NCBI GenBank assembly: GCA_018985235.1
Contig: JADGIG010000004.1
Location: forward strand, 1 to 64,000
Direction of reading: 5' to 3'
From: Sanchytrium tribonematis
Lineage: Eukaryota; Sanchytriomycota; Sanchytriomycetes; Sanchytriales; Sanchytriaceae
DNA: 64,000 bases
Below the pieces are notes generated by a model. The model was not told the origin of the DNA. It made no database searches and saw only the letters and a program-made list of their open reading frames with translations. The translations under genes were made by a program, and so were the position numbers. Shown here one piece after another: positions 1 through 9,220 of the stretch; within the stretch, counting starts at the first letter, position 1, and every line of letters begins with the position of its first letter.

Positions 1-658
1 GCAAAAGAATCAAGAGACCATAGCCGTCAAATGAATCTAATATTTCTCGATCTACTAAACATGAGATTATATTTAGTAGCATTGGTTTTTTCTTGTGCAA
101 TTGACTTACTTCAACCACTTTATCTTTAAGCCTAGAGGGCTGCGTTCTTATGAGCTTAAAAATTTTTTCACAAAGACACAACAGTTTGACAGACTTGATT
201 CCATGTTCTAAAACTAGCAGATCAAGTATATCAATTAGTGTAGAAGAAATTTCTAAATGCTCTAAAAGGTCGTCGATCCTAGAAGATAGGGCAATTTTTT
301 TCATGTGCAGCAAATCGTATAAAAGTTTTTTGTCGGATACTAACATCAAAAAGTTGCTATCAATGTCTTGCAATTTGAGAATAAAGTCCTCCAACAACTC
401 ATTATGTATTTGTTGAGATAGCAATTTGTTCCAATTAATTAATTTCAGACATTCGGAATTCCTGCAACAACTATTATACAATAATATCAAAGTCTCTTCG
501 AAGGCTAATGATTTTTCATAAATAGGACTTGTTGACCAAAGATGTATCGATTTTATTGTGAAATCGGAGCTATTAGTTGTCACGATCAAGTTGCTGAGTC
601 TCATTATATTAGCTTTAATATTCTCGCCACTCAAAATTATTTTGATTTCTGCTGTCAT
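1..658 (-). CDS. Hypothetical helical protein, C-terminus beyond the left edge
   Basis: The minus strand is open from an ATG at 658 to the left edge with no stop, giving at least 219 residues. The protein is rich in Leu, Ile, Lys and Glu and looks all-helical, with no membrane span, signal peptide or known motif that I can name. Its ATG lies 14 nt downstream of the stop codon of the Dtd1 gene on the same strand, so the two genes run head to tail with almost no spacer. The composition matches neighbouring coding sequence, which supports a real gene. The function is unknown and the C-terminal part is missing from this window. Confidence 0.7.
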   Translation of the reverse strand, partial: MTAEIKIILSGENIKANIMRLSNLIVTTNSSDFTIKSIHLWSTSPIYEKSLAFEETLILLYNSCCRNSECLKLINWNKLLSQQIHNELLEDFILKLQDIDSNFLMLVSDKKLLYDLLHMKKIALSSRIDDLLEHLEISSTLIDILDLLVLEHGIKSVKLLCLCEKIFKLIRTQPSRLKDKVVEVSQLHKKKPMLLNIISCLVDREILDSFDGYGLLILL

Positions 659-672
659 AGAATGGACTCCTT

Positions 673-1104
673 TTATTCTCTATTTTTGCTGTCGATACAG
701 ATTGTTACCGGGCCATCATTTTGAATATTCACAACCATCATCTTCCCAAACTGTCCATTCAAAACTTTGCCATGCCTTTGTTTTAATTTATCGAGGAAAA
801 CGTTGTACATTTTTTCCGCTTCTGCTGTGCCCATTGCATTTCGGAAATCTGGCTTCGTTCCTTTCTTTGTTTTAGCCGCTAAGGTGAATTGGGAAATGCT
901 TAGAATGTCCTTGTTGGCGGCATTATCTGACCAACTATTGAAAAGTCTCAAATTTAAGCACTTATTAACGCACCAATCCAGATCATCGTCTGTATCTCCA
1001 TCCAATAGACCCACCAATAGTACGAGACCCTGCCCAATTTCGCTTATCACTTTTTTTTCCACGCTTACGCTTGCAGATAATACTCGCTGTATTACAATTC
1101 TCAT
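673..1104 (-). CDS. DTD1: D-aminoacyl-tRNA deacylase (Dtd1)
   Basis: This 143-residue protein has the normal length for the DTD family. It starts with the typical MRIVIQRV strand and carries both active-site signatures: SQFTLAA near residue 75 and NDGPVTICID near the C-terminus. The family removes D-amino acids and glycine wrongly attached to tRNA, a proofreading step in the cytosol. It is transcribed divergently from PRP5 with only 14 nt between the two ATGs, so each 5' leader must overlap the other gene or be nearly absent. A TTCCTTTGT string lies just upstream of its ATG. The stop TAA is embedded in AATAAA. It is a single exon. Confidence 0.93.
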   Translation of the reverse strand: MRIVIQRVLSASVSVEKKVISEIGQGLVLLVGLLDGDTDDDLDWCVNKCLNLRLFNSWSDNAANKDILSISQFTLAAKTKKGTKPDFRNAMGTAEAEKMYNVFLDKLKQRHGKVLNGQFGKMMVVNIQNDGPVTICIDSKNRE

Positions 1105-1118
1105 AATAAAACAAAGGA

Positions 1119-3425
1119 ATGAAACATAAGCTTGACATCATTCAGCAATCACTCAATATATATAAAAAGCCAAAGGTATCATTTGAATCATCTAGTGAAG
1201 AAGAAAATAACAACATAATTGTAGATGAAAATGTTTTTGAAAAAGTGGCGCAAAAAGCGAAAGAGGATTTGAATAACATCACCGGGAAAGAATTGGAAAG
1301 ACCGTTGAACCACTTAGAAGAGGATGAAATCGATATTGTTGAATTAGCCCAATCATTAAATAAAAGCAAAGAATTTGAAGATGTCGACCATTCAAAAATT
1401 AATTATGAGAAAATACAAAAGAAGTTTTACCAAGAATCAACAGAGATTGAAAATTTAACGCAAGATGAAGTTTTGAAGCTGAGGGAGACAATGGATGGAA
1501 TCCGAGTGAAGGGTAGAAAATGTCCAAAGCCAATTCAAAATTGGGAACAGGCTGGACTCCCACATGCATGTAATCGAATACTTACTGAGGAATTAAAATT
1601 CTCGCAGCCTACTCCAATTCAGTGCCAGGCGTTGCCCATTGCCTTGAGTGGAAGAGATCTCATTGGAATCGCCAAAACGGGTTCTGGAAAGTCACTTGCG
1701 TTTCTGCTTCCTTTACTTCGACATGCTATTACTCAAAGACCATTGGAACCGGGCGATGGACCAATTGGTGTAATCTTGGCACCCACAAGAGAGCTGGCAA
1801 ATCAAATTTACAAAGACTGTAAAATATTCTTAAAAAGCACAAATTTAAAAGCTGTATGCGCTTATGGGGGCTCCAATATATCATCTAACATATCTGATTT
1901 AAGAAAAACCGCCCACATTTTGGTTTCAACTCCAGGCAGAATGATTGACCTGATGAATGCAGGCTCTGGCAAAATCTTGAAATTGACAAGAGTTACGTAT
2001 TTTGTCTTGGATGAGGCCGACCGTATGTTTGATCTCGGTTTTGAACCGCAAGTGATGAAAATTGTTCGAAATGTTCGACCTGATGCTCAAAAGCTGCTCT
2101 TTTCTGCCACATTTCCAAGGCAAATGGAGGCTTTAGCTAGGAAAATTTTAGTCAAGCCTATTCAAATTATTGTCGGAGGTGTAAGCGTTGTTTGTAACGA
2201 TGTAAAACTACACGTGGAGGTATTCTACGAAGAAGAAAAGAAATGGTGGCGCCTTCTTGAAGTGCTGGGCTTGGAATTTGAGAACAACCCAGACGCAAGA
2301 GTTCTTATTTTTGTGGACAAGCAGGAAAATTGCGATTATCTGCTTGGAGAGTTATTTAAAAGAGGATATTCTTCGATGACTTTACACGGTGGAATGGATC
2401 AGAGTGAACGAGATAGCGTAATTTTTGATTTTAAAAATGGTAATATTTCAATCGTCATAGCAACTTCGGTGGCTGCAAGAGGACTTGATGTCAAGGGTCT
2501 TACGGTTGTTGTGAACTACGATTGTCCAAATCATTACGAAGACTTTATACATAGATGTGGTAGAACAGGTCGCGCTGGTAATAAAGGTGTGGCTTACACA
2601 TTTATCCAGAGAGATCAAGAAAGGTATGCCCCTGAAATAGAAAGAGCTCTAAAATCATCAAAAACTCCCATCCCGGACGAATTAGCTAAACTCGTTTCTA
2701 CTTTTAATCAAAAATATGAAAAAGGGGAGGTTGAAAAACCTAATTCCGGATTTAGTGGCAAAGGATTAGATAGGATTGAATCTCAACGGGAAGAAGTCAA
2801 AAAGCTTCACAAACTAGTTGCCAAATCCGCATCAGGTGAAAAGTATTCAGAGAGCAGCGACGACGATGATGATATTGCTGAAATTTACAAGGCGGGTCCT
2901 CAAAAAGAAAAGAATGCAAAAAAAGAAGACAGCGACGAAATCTTTTTGTTAGAAGAAACACCCTATAGAACTGCATTACAGCTTTCAGATCCTTACAATA
3001 CTTTAGTTCCAACAAGCAAAGGCGCAATGAGGGGCATAGACTATATAAAAATGGCAGAGGATAAGATGAAGAAAGCATTTGCTACTGGAAAAATTATCAA
3101 GATTAGGACCACAGACAGTGCATTTATGTTCAAAACAGAAGTTGAGATAAATGATTATCCTGCAAAAACTAGGTTTAGAGTTACTGCGAAAGAGCAACTT
3201 AATGCATTCCATGAGATGTCAGGTGCAGTCGTAACGGTCAGAGGAAGATATTACCCAGCTGGGTACCGACCACGCCGAAACGAGGAAAAGAAATTGTTTA
3301 TTGGTATTGAAAGTGGCTCTTATGACATGGTCGAAAAAGCTAGGAAAGAAATTATGCGAGAATTGTCAGATGCCGCTTCTGAGCCATTGGAATTTGGAAA
3401 TTCTAGTAGATATTCAGTGACTTGA
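1119..3425 (+). CDS. PRP5: Prp5/DDX46-type DEAD-box splicing helicase
   Basis: The 768-residue protein shows the DEAD-box order: Q motif PTPIQ near 164, Walker A AKTGSGKS near 187, PTRELA, DEAD near 297, SAT near 328 and HRCGRTGR near 477. The C-terminal segment from about 670 to 760, with GRYYPAGYRPRRNEEKKLF, is specific to Prp5/DDX46. Prp5 uses ATP to remodel U2 snRNP and to check pairing of U2 with the intron branch site. The N-terminus is acidic and shorter than in human DDX46. The family's DPLDxFM-type motif is not clearly present; DEIDIVE near residue 70 is the closest string. The gene lies next to Dtd1 head to head and its stop is 1 nt from that of a convergent small gene. Confidence 0.93.
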   Translation: MKHKLDIIQQSLNIYKKPKVSFESSSEEENNNIIVDENVFEKVAQKAKEDLNNITGKELERPLNHLEEDEIDIVELAQSLNKSKEFEDVDHSKINYEKIQKKFYQESTEIENLTQDEVLKLRETMDGIRVKGRKCPKPIQNWEQAGLPHACNRILTEELKFSQPTPIQCQALPIALSGRDLIGIAKTGSGKSLAFLLPLLRHAITQRPLEPGDGPIGVILAPTRELANQIYKDCKIFLKSTNLKAVCAYGGSNISSNISDLRKTAHILVSTPGRMIDLMNAGSGKILKLTRVTYFVLDEADRMFDLGFEPQVMKIVRNVRPDAQKLLFSATFPRQMEALARKILVKPIQIIVGGVSVVCNDVKLHVEVFYEEEKKWWRLLEVLGLEFENNPDARVLIFVDKQENCDYLLGELFKRGYSSMTLHGGMDQSERDSVIFDFKNGNISIVIATSVAARGLDVKGLTVVVNYDCPNHYEDFIHRCGRTGRAGNKGVAYTFIQRDQERYAPEIERALKSSKTPIPDELAKLVSTFNQKYEKGEVEKPNSGFSGKGLDRIESQREEVKKLHKLVAKSASGEKYSESSDDDDDIAEIYKAGPQKEKNAKKEDSDEIFLLEETPYRTALQLSDPYNTLVPTSKGAMRGIDYIKMAEDKMKKAFATGKIIKIRTTDSAFMFKTEVEINDYPAKTRFRVTAKEQLNAFHEMSGAVVTVRGRYYPAGYRPRRNEEKKLFIGIESGSYDMVEKARKEIMRELSDAASEPLEFGNSSRYSVT

Positions 3426-3426
3426 T

Positions 3427-3690
3427 TTATTTTGTCTTGCCTTTTAATAAATAAACTATTGGTCCTCTATGAAATACAAGTTCTAGCTCTTTATTAAATG
3501 TGTCTGATGCTTGTGGGATATCCTTGGTGAAGTCCTGGAAAGATGGCAACTTATCAAATTTACTTTCATCAACTTGGGTAAGGTCTTTATGACTAAGGAA
3601 ATTTGGGTTCGCAACTTTAACTAATTTGTAACTGGCTTGGTCAAAGCTTATGCTCCTCTTAATTTTTCGAGGAAACCAGTAGGAACTCAT
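3427..3690 (-). CDS. Hypothetical 87-residue protein
   Basis: A small basic open frame starts with MSSYWFPRK. It has no membrane segment and no motif I recognise. A size and charge like this could fit a mitochondrial ribosomal or assembly protein, but that is a guess. It is convergent with PRP5: the two stop codons are separated by a single base. Its stop TAA sits inside AATAAA, as in many genes here, which supports it being expressed. The upstream neighbour, a TPR gene, is divergent and starts 52 nt away. Confidence 0.55.
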   Translation of the reverse strand: MSSYWFPRKIKRSISFDQASYKLVKVANPNFLSHKDLTQVDESKFDKLPSFQDFTKDIPQASDTFNKELELVFHRGPIVYLLKGKTK

Positions 3691-3742
3691 GATTCCTTGA
3701 CAATGCTTAGATTTTCTTAAATCTCCCTAAAACATTAGTAAA

Positions 3743-4333
3743 ATGGACAATATCAAAAATGAGCAATTTCAAAAGACAATGGCATTTTTGAACGAAGGAA
3801 AAATATATTATAGATCGGCTATTCTCAATAATAATATTTCTGATTTACATCATGCATTAATATACATCAAAGCTGCTTGCTCCGATTTAATTAAATATGG
3901 TTTAACCGATGCCACTGCTGCATATTGGTGCGCCTTGGTGTACTCTCGCCTTTCTGTTTCCTATTTTAAGAAGGAAGACTATACTCGTTCACTTGAACAC
4001 GCAGAAAAAGGCCTACACTTGATCGAAAAAATATCACAAAAATGGGACATAGATTCCACCGATATGGATCCTTCTGATTCACCAGATTTATTACAGGTGA
4101 GGCTATACTACGCGAAAGGAGCTTGTAGTCTTAGGATAGGTAATCATGAAGAGGCAGAAAAATATCTTCGCCTTGGTCTTGAGTTAAATCCTAACCATAA
4201 CGAGCTAACAAATGCGTTTCACGAAGCTCAATCAGAATTAGATACATTTCAAAGAGATCGAAGCATTGGCAGATACAAAAGAGAAGATGAATCGGAACTT
4301 CGAAGAAAAGTACCGCATAGTTTTGAAGGATAA
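3743..4333 (+). CDS. Small TPR-like protein
   Basis: The product has 196 residues and is all-helical. The best tetratricopeptide-like pair is at about 75-100 (SYFKKEDYTRSLEHAEKGL) and 128-155 (ACSLRIGNHEEAEKYLRLGL, ending LNPN), the classic spacing of a TPR helix pair with the final proline and asparagine. The charged C-terminus contains RDRSIGRYKRED. TPR proteins act as scaffolds or co-chaperones; the specific partner cannot be read from the sequence. It is convergent with the next gene, with 16 nt between the stops. Confidence 0.65.
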   Translation: MDNIKNEQFQKTMAFLNEGKIYYRSAILNNNISDLHHALIYIKAACSDLIKYGLTDATAAYWCALVYSRLSVSYFKKEDYTRSLEHAEKGLHLIEKISQKWDIDSTDMDPSDSPDLLQVRLYYAKGACSLRIGNHEEAEKYLRLGLELNPNHNELTNAFHEAQSELDTFQRDRSIGRYKREDESELRRKVPHSFEG

Positions 4334-4349
4334 TTAAATACATAGCACT

Positions 4350-5249
4350 TTATAAGTTCTCCAATTCGTGTCTTAAGTCTGCAATGTGCTTGTCCAGGGC
4401 ATTTAATTGAGAATTTTTCTTATGAATTCTGTTTGTTCCAGCACTATCCTCCAAAGTTCGACGCTCTTTCGTGTATTTATCCAATAAATTATTCAATTGT
4501 GCTCTTTGAGTAGAATGCATGGAAGTCGTGGACGAGGGAACTTTAGACTTCGTAGGGGTTTTAATCGACCAATCTGTTGCGACATTGTGCTTTCCGCTAG
4601 CAGAGTCCGATTGGTAATCTGAGAAAATATCAGATTTGTGTGAAGGCATATCATCTGCTCGTTTTTGAAATTTTGAAGCCGATCGATCTGAAAGATTTCC
4701 ATTAATATTAGCTTCACTTTGGTTTCTAGATTTTATATACTGCATGACATCTGTGACTCCAATGACTGTATTTGCACAAATATCTTCTAATTTTGAAATA
4801 GCAACTTGTAAATCATTTGTATTTGTATTAGAATTGCTTTGAGCCTCAGTATGAAAGTATTTCAAATCAGCTTCTAAATGGGCAACTCTTCTTTCTAGAT
4901 CATTGTATTTGCCTAATAATTCAGAATAATTTTGCTTTCGCTGCTGGTCTTCTAGAAAGTCTAATTTGTTTATCAGTCCCCTGTAATTTTCTTGTTGTAA
5001 ATTCAATGCAGTCATAAATTTATCGAATAAAAAATGCGGTGCTTCAACTAATGATTCATTGACTTCCTGAAGAAATTGACTTTGTTGTTTGAAATGTTTA
5101 AATTCTGGAGAGTTAGTTAGGTCGCTTTGCTGAATTGAATCATTGTCAGATAACAATTCCAGATTATTTTTCACACTTTCCACTTCTTCCTCATATTCAA
5201 TTTCTACTGTTTTTTCCTCTGATATCAATTTGCTTTGGGTGTCTGACAT
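4350..5249 (-). CDS. Coiled-coil protein of unknown function
   Basis: I place the start at the ATG at 5249 (MSDTQSK); the frame is open further upstream only through a TTG. The 299-residue product is acidic at its N-terminus. It has heptad-like helical stretches at about 75-140 (LINKLDFLEDQQRKQNYSEL onward) and at the C-terminus (LDKHIADLRHELENL), separated by a Ser/Thr/Asn-rich linker. This is the pattern of a cytoskeletal or spindle-associated coiled-coil protein, but I recognise no family. The upstream gene on the same strand is a short-chain dehydrogenase ending 76 nt before this ATG. Confidence 0.6.
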   Translation of the reverse strand: MSDTQSKLISEEKTVEIEYEEEVESVKNNLELLSDNDSIQQSDLTNSPEFKHFKQQSQFLQEVNESLVEAPHFLFDKFMTALNLQQENYRGLINKLDFLEDQQRKQNYSELLGKYNDLERRVAHLEADLKYFHTEAQSNSNTNTNDLQVAISKLEDICANTVIGVTDVMQYIKSRNQSEANINGNLSDRSASKFQKRADDMPSHKSDIFSDYQSDSASGKHNVATDWSIKTPTKSKVPSSTTSMHSTQRAQLNNLLDKYTKERRTLEDSAGTNRIHKKNSQLNALDKHIADLRHELENL

Positions 5250-5325
5250 GTAAAAATGTAACAAGTTTCTAAATGGCAAAGCTGGGGCTTGTTTTATTTT
5301 ATTTTAAAAAAATCTGTGGACAGTT

Positions 5326-6084
5326 TTACTGGGTTCTATGTGTCACAGAAGCAGAAGCCTGTGCGGTAGGAAAAATAACCAATTCCGCGATTTGAACATG
5401 AGGCGGTGTATTTGCACAGTAACAGATGCTATCAGCTACATCATCTCCCACCAACGGCTGTAGCCCTTTGTAAACTTGCTTAGCTTTTTCTTTATCACTG
5501 CGAAATCTTATTTCCGAAAATTCAGTCTCCACCAGTCCAGGCAAAATCTCAGTGACTTTAATAGGCGTTGACATCAACTCAAATCTTAATGATTTAGTGA
5601 TAGCATGAACAGCATGCTTGGTGGCACAATAAATAGAACCACCTGGATATGCCTCTACGCCTGCAATAGATCCAACGTTAATAATATGGCCGTATGGTTT
5701 CTTTTGCATTTTTTTCAAAACTTCTTGAGTTACCCAAGCGAGACCTTTGATGTTTGTATTGATCATCGTATCCATATCATCGGCATTGACATCTTTGAGG
5801 TGCTCCACTCCAATCACAAGACCAGCATTGTTTACAACAATGTCAGCATCTACATCTCGTAAAACCTCTGTAATTGATGCTTTATTTTGTATGTCACAAG
5901 AAAAGCACTTGACATCAATAGCTGGATGTTGCTTATTGATTTCATCTTTGATTGATTCAAGTTTACTCATTCTTCTACTAAGCAAAATCAATTCTTTTGG
6001 GTTATGCTTGGCAAATTTGAAAGCACAACTCTTTCCGATGCCTGCGCTGGCTCCAGTGATCAAAACAGTCTTATTGAGAATCAT
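5326..6084 (-). CDS. NADP-dependent short-chain dehydrogenase (YMR226C type)
   Basis: The 252-residue protein begins MILNKTVLITGASAGIG with the TGxxxGIG dinucleotide site. It has NNAG near residue 84, a catalytic Ser in NVGSIAG and YCATK as the YxxxK motif. The tail, GLVETEFSEIRFR and LVIFPTAQAS, closely follows yeast YMR226C and its relatives. That family oxidises serine, L-allo-threonine and 3-hydroxy acids with NADP+ in the cytosol. The first ATG is at 6084; upstream codons are open but lack an ATG. The tRNA-Ile gene ends only 32 nt upstream on the same strand, so the promoter must be inside or beyond the tRNA gene. Confidence 0.88.
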   Translation of the reverse strand: MILNKTVLITGASAGIGKSCAFKFAKHNPKELILLSRRMSKLESIKDEINKQHPAIDVKCFSCDIQNKASITEVLRDVDADIVVNNAGLVIGVEHLKDVNADDMDTMINTNIKGLAWVTQEVLKKMQKKPYGHIINVGSIAGVEAYPGGSIYCATKHAVHAITKSLRFELMSTPIKVTEILPGLVETEFSEIRFRSDKEKAKQVYKGLQPLVGDDVADSICYCANTPPHVQIAELVIFPTAQASASVTHRTQ

Positions 6085-6107
6085 AGGGGTAATTACACTA
6101 AACAAGC

Positions 6108-6111
6108 AAAA
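6108..6111 (-). terminator. Pol III oligo-T terminator of tRNA-Ile
   Basis: Four consecutive T residues on the minus strand lie 5 nt past the tRNA 3' end and before the dehydrogenase ATG. This is the minimal RNA polymerase III stop signal. Confidence 0.6.
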
Positions 6112-6116
6112 TTAAT

Positions 6117-6189
6117 GGTCACTGGCGGGCTTGAACCGCCGACCTTCGAGTTATTAGCTCGACGATCTAACCAACTGATCTAAGCGACC
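6117..6189 (-). tRNA. tRNA-Ile (anticodon AAU), intronless
   Basis: The minus strand folds into a 73-nt cloverleaf. The acceptor stem GGTCGCT pairs with AGTGACC (one G-U pair), the D stem GATC/GATC is perfect, the anticodon stem TCGAG pairs with CTCGA, and the T stem GGCGG pairs with CCGCC around TTCAAGC. The seven-base loop CTAATAA gives anticodon AAU, read as inosine-AU, decoding AUU and AUC isoleucine codons. Internal A and B boxes are intact. No CCA is encoded and there is no intron. Confidence 0.96.
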
Positions 6190-6295
6190 TCTGTTTCAAA
6201 GAATGATTTGGACACCTATCACAAGCATTTATTATCTGAATTGTGTGAAGCTTGGTCTCGAGAAATTTGACTGCTGTTGGCTAAATTAAAATAAA

Positions 6296-9061
6296 TTACT
6301 TTTGAGAATTGTCTGCACCGAATATATTTTGAGACTGATTTTGTTGTGAATTTTGTAAGAACGGATTATTTTGTTGTGGGTCTTGGCTAAATCCACCCCC
6401 ATTGCTTGGTTGGAATCCAAAATTTTGCTGTTGGTTAGATTGCACAAAACCCTGATTTTGTGAATATTTTGCAAAACCTCCACCGCTTGGAACATTGGTT
6501 ACAGCTGGCCGAAAGGAAGAATTGAACGCTAAGGTGGACGGGGAGCCAAAGCCAGGATTCGATATATTTAGCGATTGATTAAACCCTGTGGATTGCGAGG
6601 ACGGTTTAAATCCAAAAGTGTTTGATGTCTCGGGTTTTGCAGGAGTGCTGGTAGCTATGTTTTCTTCCATATCCATGGTATCTAAATCCAAATCGACTTG
6701 AGACTCACTTGCTGCTTCAACCTTTGATTCCGTTTTTTTAGTTTCTATTTTTGTTTGAATTGTATCTTTCACTTCTTTCTCCAAGTCGGGCTTTTTTAAT
6801 TCTTTCTTAGATATATTTTGTATTAAGTCAGGTTTTTCCACTGATTTCAATGATTCATTAGATTTTAATTCTGCAGCTTCAGCTAAATTAAGGCCTTCTT
6901 TTACAAACACACTATCAGCTTTTTGTTCATTATTCTTCGTTGAATTTTGATCAGTAAACTTGGACAAAGAATTGCTTGAAAAATTGGGTGGGTTATTCTT
7001 TGCTTCAGGTTTAGCCGTTGTGTTTGAGTCTGGCTTTCCCACTTGTCTATTTTCAATGGTACCAATAGTCTTGTTTGACTTAGGTTTTTCCACAACGCTA
7101 ATGTTTTTCGGTGATTTTTTGGCCAAAGGAGAATCCTCAACATTTTCAACTTTGAAATTTTTAAAGTCATTCTGGGAAAATGTATCATGTTTTTTTGGTA
7201 ATTCGAGTTCTTCCAGTTTTAAAGGCGATTCGCCTTTTCTAGGTTTTGAAGGAGAATAAATAGAAGTAGTCACTCTTTTAAAAGGGCGAACTGTTCTCTT
7301 CGGTTTAATGACAATGTTCTCAATTTTAGATTGAAGTCCTTGTATAGCAGGTTCAATAGATTCAAACTGGCATTCTAATTTGTATATAAAAGTTTTGGTT
7401 TTTAATATTAAATCTTGAATTTGTATGTTATCTACGACTATATCTGATTTGAAATTTTCCATTTCAACTATTTTTTGCTCCAACATCTGTAGTTTTTCGT
7501 TCATCTCTTTTTCAATATTGGCCAGTTGACTTTCTTCAAATGGTTGCTTATGCAGTCTTGCGTTTTCACAATTTTGAATTGCTCCATATTGCTTTCTCAG
7601 TACTAGTAATTGGTCTAAATGATGTAGCATTTGCCCTTCTACTCTTTTAAGATACTTATTTTGCAGAATACACTTGTTTTTAAGTTCTCTATGATCTCTG
7701 AGAGGAGCTTTTTGTGGCAAATTAATCTGCTTTATATCATCAAGAGACCGCAAATCACTATTAAAGTCATGAATTATTTTAATAATTGTGTCTTTATATT
7801 CCGAATCGATAATCTGATGTTCAAAATTATCAAAATTAGAATTTTTGGCTGAATTGATCTCCTTTTTTAATGGAATGCTAGTCAAAGGCATATCGCCTAC
7901 TAGTTCTTTCTCTTTTTTTTCAAGATTTGTTGTTGAAGAATTAAGGTTTACATTTGTAGTTTTATCCTTTATAGCAGATTTTTTCAAAGCCAAAGAATCT
8001 GCATTCTCGCTCACTTCTTGCTTTTTCGACACATCCCTATCTTGAGGCATAGGAATTTGGGAAGGCTTGATCATTTCGTCACATGTCTTCGAAAATTGAT
8101 TAATCAGGAAATATGACTGTACGACATCAGAAGAGAGCAAAATAAAAACAGGTTGCGGTGAAATGTCTTCGGGGTCTATATCGGGCTTGAGTGATGGAAG
8201 TGAAACGGTAGGATAAAAAGACACTAAAAATTGGTTAGATCCTAGAGGTGAGAAATCCTCACCGAGAGGAGTTGTAATCATGCTATTTTCGCTGATTGCA
8301 ACTGGCTTGATATTCGATCCCATCTTCTCAAAGACAGCAACATCCCCTGCTGTATTCCTCCCAATTATCAATAAGGAATGGCCATGTATTTTATGGGATA
8401 AAATACAATGAATTGGAGGCTCGAAGCTCTCGTCGAGCAATTCGTCTGACAATAAAGCAAATTTAGAATTTGCATTATTTAAATCGTCAAATTTGATATA
8501 TTTTAATTGCAAATCTCCGTCAGAAAAGCTGATTAATACGAGTTCCTCAACAACAAATACATTCTGTACGTTTGTTAAAGCTATGGTCGACACTAATTCC
8601 AAATCAGTATTTAGCACTGAAATTTGATTTTTTTGGACTAAAATTGCAAAGTTCTCATCATAATTAACAATCTCAATAATATTTTCAGCTATATTTCTAA
8701 GCTTCCCAGTTTCAGATCCAATTTTAATAATTTCCCCAAAAACACATTCAATTTGCGAACCCATTTCTATTTCTATTTCTTCATCTAAATTACCAATGTG
8801 TCTTTTGTAAATTGTATCTTGATAAACGTAGTAGATAAAAAGATCATTGTATATATATTGTGTGCATTTGGTCACTTCTTTGCACCGAACATCTGCGTTT
8901 TCTGTTCTTGTGCAAGCTAAGAAATGATCCAGCTCACATTGGTACAAAGTACCATCCCTGACGCAGAATAATAAATTGTATTTATCTATTATGCTTATTT
9001 TATTATAGGGAAATTTAAGAGAATGATTTAATTTGCACTGTTTTGGTATCAAGAATGACAT
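6296..9061 (-). CDS. NUP159: FG nucleoporin of the Nup159/NUP214 type
   Basis: The 921-residue protein has three zones. Residues 1 to about 330 are rich in short beta strands, as in the N-terminal beta-propeller that holds the mRNA export helicase Dbp5. The middle, about 430-590, is a coiled coil (LDQLLVLRKQYG, EMNEKLQMLEQKIVEME). The C-terminus, about 790-921, has FG-type repeats (FGFKP, GFGSP, NFGFQP, NIFGADN) in a Gln/Asn/Ser-rich background. In Nup159/NUP214 the coiled coil binds Nup82/NUP88 on the cytoplasmic face of the pore; here the FG block follows the coiled coil as in NUP214. TTCTCCTTTGT lies just upstream of the ATG. Confidence 0.8.
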   Translation of the reverse strand: MSFLIPKQCKLNHSLKFPYNKISIIDKYNLLFCVRDGTLYQCELDHFLACTRTENADVRCKEVTKCTQYIYNDLFIYYVYQDTIYKRHIGNLDEEIEIEMGSQIECVFGEIIKIGSETGKLRNIAENIIEIVNYDENFAILVQKNQISVLNTDLELVSTIALTNVQNVFVVEELVLISFSDGDLQLKYIKFDDLNNANSKFALLSDELLDESFEPPIHCILSHKIHGHSLLIIGRNTAGDVAVFEKMGSNIKPVAISENSMITTPLGEDFSPLGSNQFLVSFYPTVSLPSLKPDIDPEDISPQPVFILLSSDVVQSYFLINQFSKTCDEMIKPSQIPMPQDRDVSKKQEVSENADSLALKKSAIKDKTTNVNLNSSTTNLEKKEKELVGDMPLTSIPLKKEINSAKNSNFDNFEHQIIDSEYKDTIIKIIHDFNSDLRSLDDIKQINLPQKAPLRDHRELKNKCILQNKYLKRVEGQMLHHLDQLLVLRKQYGAIQNCENARLHKQPFEESQLANIEKEMNEKLQMLEQKIVEMENFKSDIVVDNIQIQDLILKTKTFIYKLECQFESIEPAIQGLQSKIENIVIKPKRTVRPFKRVTTSIYSPSKPRKGESPLKLEELELPKKHDTFSQNDFKNFKVENVEDSPLAKKSPKNISVVEKPKSNKTIGTIENRQVGKPDSNTTAKPEAKNNPPNFSSNSLSKFTDQNSTKNNEQKADSVFVKEGLNLAEAAELKSNESLKSVEKPDLIQNISKKELKKPDLEKEVKDTIQTKIETKKTESKVEAASESQVDLDLDTMDMEENIATSTPAKPETSNTFGFKPSSQSTGFNQSLNISNPGFGSPSTLAFNSSFRPAVTNVPSGGGFAKYSQNQGFVQSNQQQNFGFQPSNGGGFSQDPQQNNPFLQNSQQNQSQNIFGADNSQK

Positions 9062-9065
9062 TGCT

Positions 9066-9076
9066 ACAAAGGAGAA
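9066..9076 (-). promoter_or_regulatory. TTCTCCTTTGT motif upstream of the NUP159-like start
   Basis: On the minus strand the motif lies about 5 nt before the nucleoporin ATG. The same core recurs before ARP4, vigilin and the thioredoxin gene. Its role is inferred from position only. Confidence 0.35.
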
Positions 9077-9220
9077 AAGTTAATTACAGTATAAATTAGC
9101 ATTCTAAATTCTCAAGAGGAATATAAAGATTTTGCGCGCTTGTGAATTACATAGTGCTAATTTAAGTTGAACTCTAGCTATAATTCTGAAACATTATTGA
9201 AGTTATCAATATATTTCAAA

